The notes beneath the pieces were generated by a model. The model was given only the letters and a program-made list of their open reading frames with translations. It was not told the DNA's origin and ran no database searches. Positions 42,422 to 45,537 of a stretch of 45,537 bases of DNA are shown piece after piece (the first letter of the stretch is position 1; every line of letters begins with the position of its first letter). A program made the position numbers and the translations under genes. The stretch comes from Gudongella sp046224405 (GTDB lineage Bacteria > Bacillota > Clostridia > Tissierellales > Tissierellaceae), in NCBI RefSeq assembly GCF_046224405.1, contig NZ_JBJXRK010000020.1, positions 1-45,537 of the forward strand. The letters run 5' to 3'.

Positions 42422-43099
42422 ATGAAGCTGACCTATCTTGGACATTCATCATTTTTGATTGAGGAGGGGAAATTCAAGGGTATTATCGACCCGTTTTTAT
42501 CCGGTAATCAGGCATCAATTACTAAGCCGGAGGACATCAAAGGGCTGACACATATATTTATTACACATGGACACGGTGACCATATTGGTGATGCAGTTCA
42601 ACTGGCAAAGGCCAATGACGCACTTGTTATTGCCAACGCTGAAATATCGGATTACCTTTCAACTAAGGGACTGAGAATCCATGCCATGCACATAGGTGGA
42701 AGATTCAAGTTTGATTTTGGAACTGTAAAGATGACCCCAGCCCTGCACGGATCTGGAATTAAGACTGAAAAGGGAATGCTATATGGAGGCAACCCAGGAG
42801 GTTTTGTGGTTGAAGTTAACTGCAAGAAGGTCTATCATGCCGGTGACACGGGACTTACAATGGACATGAAGCTACTGGAAGCTGAGAAGATTGATGTTGC
42901 AATGCTTCCCATAGGAGGCAACTTCACAATGGATATAGATGATGCGATAATTGCAGCAGATTTTGTAAAACCAAGGATACTGATTCCAATGCACTATGAT
43001 ACCTTCCAGGTAATCAAGGCGGACCCACAGGAGTTTAGGGAAAAGAACAAAACCTGTGATACAGTTATACTTGAAATTGGAGGAGTCTACGAGTTTTAG
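42422..43099 (+). CDS. Metallo-beta-lactamase-fold hydrolase (UPF0173 type)
   Basis: The 225-aa protein has the metal motif THGHGDHIGD near residues 49-58, further ligands in HAGDTGLTMD (D about 142) and MHYDTF (H about 191), and the UPF0173 start MKLTYLGHSSFLI. It is a Zn-dependent hydrolase with unknown substrate, related to UlaG. AGGAGAGGTGAT precedes the start. It ends with a strong terminator. Confidence 0.9.
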   Translation: MKLTYLGHSSFLIEEGKFKGIIDPFLSGNQASITKPEDIKGLTHIFITHGHGDHIGDAVQLAKANDALVIANAEISDYLSTKGLRIHAMHIGGRFKFDFGTVKMTPALHGSGIKTEKGMLYGGNPGGFVVEVNCKKVYHAGDTGLTMDMKLLEAEKIDVAMLPIGGNFTMDIDDAIIAADFVKPRILIPMHYDTFQVIKADPQEFREKNKTCDTVILEIGGVYEF

Positions 43100-43112
43100 A
43101 CTCATCAATATC

Positions 43113-43152
43113 CCCTGATGCAAACCTATTGAATGGTGCATCAGGGTTTTTA
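43113..43152 (+). terminator. Terminator after the MBL-fold gene
   Basis: CCCTGATGCA (43113-43122) and TGCATCAGGG (43137-43146) pair perfectly, followed by a TTTTTATT tract. Confidence 0.9.
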
Positions 43153-43177
43153 TTTAATAGCTAAATTTGGGGCTTTG

Positions 43178-43186
43178 TGATAGAAT
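43178..43186 (+). promoter_or_regulatory. Extended -10 promoter of azlCD
   Basis: TG-A-TAGAAT, 35 bp before the azlC start. No good -35 is visible. Confidence 0.45.
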
Positions 43187-43220
43187 ACATGTTATTATCT
43201 ATTGAAGGAAGGTAAATAGT

Positions 43221-43913
43221 ATGTTTAATAAGGAAAGTATAATTAGGGGAGTTAGATCTGTTGCTCCATTGATTCTTGGAATAATTCCTTTTGCCATGAT
43301 AAGTGGAATAACTGCTGCAAACACAGGGCTTTCACTTGGAATGGCATTGCTTATGAGCATTGGAATTTTTGCGGGCGCTTCGCAGCTAGCTGTTCTTCAG
43401 CTGGTAAGTGACAATGCCCATATGCTTGTGATCATCTATACTGCCCTGATCATCAATCTCAGAATGATGATATACAGTCTATCCATTGCTCCACATCTCC
43501 AGGGTATAAAAACAAGTTTAAAGGCTCTTTTGGCCTACAGCATGACAGACCAAAGCTATGCGATTTCAACGGTCCATTTCCTGAACAACCCGGAGGAGGA
43601 CACCAAAAGCTTCCTGTTGGGAGCCTCATCAACACTATGGATAGTATGGCAAGTAAATACAATCATTGGATATCTTATGGGTTCAATAATACCACCAGAG
43701 CTTGGTCTTGATTTTGGTATTCCGCTGACATTTATTGCAATCCTGTTCAAGGGTGTAGTAGGATGGCCCGGAATAATTGCAATCATTACCAGTGGTGTAA
43801 TTGCAGTGGCTGGTGCAAATCTACCCATGAATATTGGGCTTGTTTTAGCAGCTATTATTGGAATAGCCGCTGGTTCCATTAGTGAAATCTATTTAAGTAG
43901 AGGAAGGGGATAG
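43221..43913 (+). CDS. azlC: Branched-chain amino acid exporter, large subunit
   Basis: The 230-aa membrane protein has the AzlC signature GVRSVAPLILGIIPFAMISGITAANTGLS, GIFAGASQLAVLQLV, LIINLRMMIYSLSIAPHLQ and the Asp-Gln motif YSMTDQSYAIS. About seven membrane segments. With AzlD it exports branched-chain amino acids or analogues. AAGGAAGG precedes the start. azlD follows 6 nt later. Confidence 0.92.
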   Translation: MFNKESIIRGVRSVAPLILGIIPFAMISGITAANTGLSLGMALLMSIGIFAGASQLAVLQLVSDNAHMLVIIYTALIINLRMMIYSLSIAPHLQGIKTSLKALLAYSMTDQSYAISTVHFLNNPEEDTKSFLLGASSTLWIVWQVNTIIGYLMGSIIPPELGLDFGIPLTFIAILFKGVVGWPGIIAIITSGVIAVAGANLPMNIGLVLAAIIGIAAGSISEIYLSRGRG

Positions 43914-43919
43914 GGAATC

Positions 43920-44240
43920 GTGAATAATATACAGCTTATATTGACAATTTTGATAATTGGTCTTGGCACATTCATTTTCAGATTCTCATTTATTCACCTT
44001 TATGGAAGGATGAAGCTTCCCCAATGGGTGCACCGAGCAATGAGATTTGTACCTCCTGCAGTAATGTCTGCATTGATTTTTCCTGCAATTTTGATTAAGG
44101 ATCAGGAACTGTGGCTTTCATATGAGAATCCAAGGCTGTTGGCAGGGATGGTGGCCATTGTAATCGCATGGAAGACCAAGAATCTATTGCTGACAATTGT
44201 GACTGGTCTGGGTATATTCTGGTTGATTGTATTTGTGTAA
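43920..44240 (+). CDS. azlD: Branched-chain amino acid exporter, small subunit
   Basis: The 106-aa protein is AzlD: three to four membrane segments with LGTFIFRFSFIHLYG, MRFVPPAVMSALIFPAIL and NPRLLAGMVAIVIAWKTKNLLLTIVTGLG. It pairs with AzlC. GTG at 43920 is 6 nt after azlC. Confidence 0.9.
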   Translation: MNNIQLILTILIIGLGTFIFRFSFIHLYGRMKLPQWVHRAMRFVPPAVMSALIFPAILIKDQELWLSYENPRLLAGMVAIVIAWKTKNLLLTIVTGLGIFWLIVFV

Positions 44241-44294
44241 GGATATAAATCTATTAGATTGATACATTTGATTAATACAAGGGAGAGGTTAGGT

Positions 44295-45116
44295 ATGCGA
44301 GAGCAGAGGTCGCTGTCAAGATTAGGTTCAAATATCAAATACTGGCTATATGGAGAGGAAGACAGACCTGTGGTTGTGTTGACCCATGGTGCCACCCTAG
44401 ACCATATGTCATTTATGGATCAGGTGCCAGCATTGGTAGAAAATGTCTACAGGGTTTTGACATGGGATATGCGGGGTCATGGAGATTCATCTCCAATGGG
44501 AAGAAAAGCCACCCTGCAAATCCATGTTGAGGATCTTATCGCCATAATGGAAAATGCAGGAATAGAAAAAGCAACATTGGTGGGTCATTCACTTGGAGGC
44601 TTTGTTTCCCAGCTTTTCGCACATAAGTATCCGGAGAGGGTGGATGCCCTTGCAGTGTTGGGGTGTACGGATATATCCCAAAAACCCAGCTTGTTCTACA
44701 AGGGAATGTATTTAATTATGCCGAGAATACTCGGTAGGATGCATCTGGAATCATTCAGGGAAAAGACTTTGGCGGACCTTTCCATATATGAAACTGTGAA
44801 GGAGTATGCAAGGGAAGCAATGGACCATATTCCAAAGGACGATTTCATAAAGATTATAATGTCTGGAGTTCAGGCTCTATGGACTGATTCCGGAATTCCT
44901 GAGGATTATATGATTCCTGTACCGTTTTTGCTGATGCATGGTGATTCTGACAATGCAAATGGGAAGGTTTATCAGAAGGAATCACCAGAATGGGAAAAGA
45001 GACAACCAAAATGCAGGTATGAGATTATTCCACATGCGGGGCACACTGCTCAGATGGATAACCCTGAAGCCTTCAATAGGGTGTTGATTGATTTTTTAAA
45101 TGATGATGTATATTGA
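44295..45116 (+). CDS. Alpha/beta hydrolase
   Basis: The 273-aa protein has the alpha/beta hydrolase fold: VVLTHGATLDHMSF (oxyanion region), MRGHGDSS, the nucleophile elbow GHSLGG with Ser at about 109, the catalytic Asp probably in LLMHGDSD, and His in HAGHTAQMD near the end. The substrate cannot be told. The start at 44295 follows GGGAGAGG; an in-frame TTG at 44259 is upstream of that site. It is a single gene with its own terminator. Confidence 0.88.
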   Translation: MREQRSLSRLGSNIKYWLYGEEDRPVVVLTHGATLDHMSFMDQVPALVENVYRVLTWDMRGHGDSSPMGRKATLQIHVEDLIAIMENAGIEKATLVGHSLGGFVSQLFAHKYPERVDALAVLGCTDISQKPSLFYKGMYLIMPRILGRMHLESFREKTLADLSIYETVKEYAREAMDHIPKDDFIKIIMSGVQALWTDSGIPEDYMIPVPFLLMHGDSDNANGKVYQKESPEWEKRQPKCRYEIIPHAGHTAQMDNPEAFNRVLIDFLNDDVY

Positions 45117-45144
45117 TCATAAATACTAGGTTATATAATGTGAG

Positions 45145-45188
45145 AAATCCTTGAAAGTACTGAAATTTCATAACTTTCAAGGATTTTA
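45145..45188 (+). terminator. Terminator after the alpha/beta hydrolase
   Basis: AAATCCTTGAAAGT and ACTTTCAAGGATTT pair perfectly (14 bp) around a 14-nt loop, followed by TATTG. Confidence 0.88.
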
Positions 45189-45212
45189 TTGTGGGTCTAT
45201 ATCAATTAAATC

Positions 45213-45240
45213 TTGATATTGGATTAGGTTTTGATACAAT
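45213..45240 (+). promoter_or_regulatory. Promoter of the LysE-type gene
   Basis: TTGATA (45213-45218), a 16-bp spacer and TACAAT (45235-45240) preceded by TGA (extended -10). Confidence 0.6.
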
Positions 45241-45280
45241 AAAGCATAGCAGAGTTAATTGCAGACCAGGAGGAATCAAG

Positions 45281-45537
45281 ATGCGGTCTTCGAATAGGGT
45301 GCAGGAATTGAATAGCAATGTAATTTTTAGTGGCTTCAGATTTGGAATGATCCTTCAATTGGCAATAGGACCAATATCCCTTCTGGTGCTTCAAACTGCC
45401 ATAACCAGGGGATTATCACAGGCAATGCTTGGAGTTTTGGGCGTAACCCTTGTGGATGCAGTATTTGTCATAGCCGCAATTCTAGGACTTGGTGCAGTGA
45501 TAAACAAGAATAAAAATGCAAAAAGAGCATATCAGTT
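45281..45537 (+). CDS. LysE-family amino acid exporter (5' part)
   Basis: The gene runs off the window end after 85 codons. After a polar N-terminus of about 16 residues comes the LysE-type first part: FSGFRFGMILQLAIGPISLL, VLQTAITRGLSQAMLGVLGV and TLVDAVFVIAAILGLGAVI. G-P-I-S-L replaces the more usual G-P-x-x-L. AGGAGG at about 45268-45273 precedes the ATG. It should be an amino-acid or small-molecule exporter; the rest lies outside. Confidence 0.82.
   Translation, partial: MRSSNRVQELNSNVIFSGFRFGMILQLAIGPISLLVLQTAITRGLSQAMLGVLGVTLVDAVFVIAAILGLGAVINKNKNAKRAYQ

Noticed and set aside
1..45537. CRISPR array, prophage, tRNA or rRNA genes
   Set aside because: No regularly spaced repeats, no phage structural genes and no cloverleaf or rRNA sequence were noticed on either strand.

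Overview
The window reads as chromosomal DNA of a low-GC, Gram-positive anaerobe of the Clostridia (Firmicutes). The signs are strong AGGAGG ribosome binding sites, frequent TTG and GTG starts, classical hairpin-plus-U terminators, S-layer homology (SLH) proteins, a dodecin, a MetNIQ-type lipoprotein transporter and a selenocysteine-containing formate dehydrogenase. The genus cannot be fixed from the sequence. Most of the window is ordinary single-gene and short-operon chromosome. The accessory character is concentrated in the first 14 kb and around 39.6-41.4 kb.

Region 1 (1-7.0 kb) is a rifamycin-resistance-like cassette: a TetR regulator, an IS110-family insertion sequence, a rifampicin phosphotransferase (rph) and an MFS efflux pump. 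It is flanked on both sides by the same block of about 165 bp, made of a terminator hairpin plus an eroded copy of the 3' end of the formate-dehydrogenase partner gene found intact at 10.4 kb. The rph promoter is bracketed by two near-identical 27-bp palindromes, likely operators of the TetR protein. The IS sits between regulator and target.

Region 2 (7.2-10.2 kb) holds a LuxR-type regulator divergent from a PanB-like gene with an in-frame amber stop, followed by a short-chain dehydrogenase. A 14-bp perfect palindrome lies between the divergent genes. Region 3 (10.4-14.4 kb, minus strand) is a two-gene formate dehydrogenase operon. The catalytic subunit must be read through a UGA at 13950-13952 as selenocysteine; the SECIS loop and its spacing match the known E. 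coli fdhF element. The partner is a fusion of HydB-like and HydG-like flavin/iron-sulfur modules, suggesting a soluble formate:NAD(P)-type enzyme.

Region 4 (14.5-35.1 kb) holds mixed housekeeping and stress genes: DEAD-box helicase, amino-acid racemase, CPBP protease, an unknown 362-aa protein, an SLH/M23 peptidase divergent from an SLH-BMP fusion, DUF4256/DUF3795/DUF1801 genes, a membrane-anchored sugar dehydrogenase, a general-stress-like protein, a methionine-type ABC transporter, an Ntn amidohydrolase, a DNA glycosylase, an RNase H, an ABC-F ATPase and an ArsC-like phosphatase/reductase. Region 5 (35.1-39.6 kb) has an XRE regulator interrupted by an opal stop, a PatB/MalY C-S lyase, a PadR-cupin-split permease operon, a 29-aa ORF and a dodecin. 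Region 6 (39.6-45.5 kb) has a RAYT-type Y1 transposase bounded by inverted 29-bp repeats with a third copy after degV, then YbaK, YwbE, an ArsC/Spx-like protein, a metallo-beta-lactamase-fold hydrolase, the AzlCD exporter, an alpha/beta hydrolase and the start of a LysE-family exporter. No tRNA, rRNA or CRISPR array was seen.
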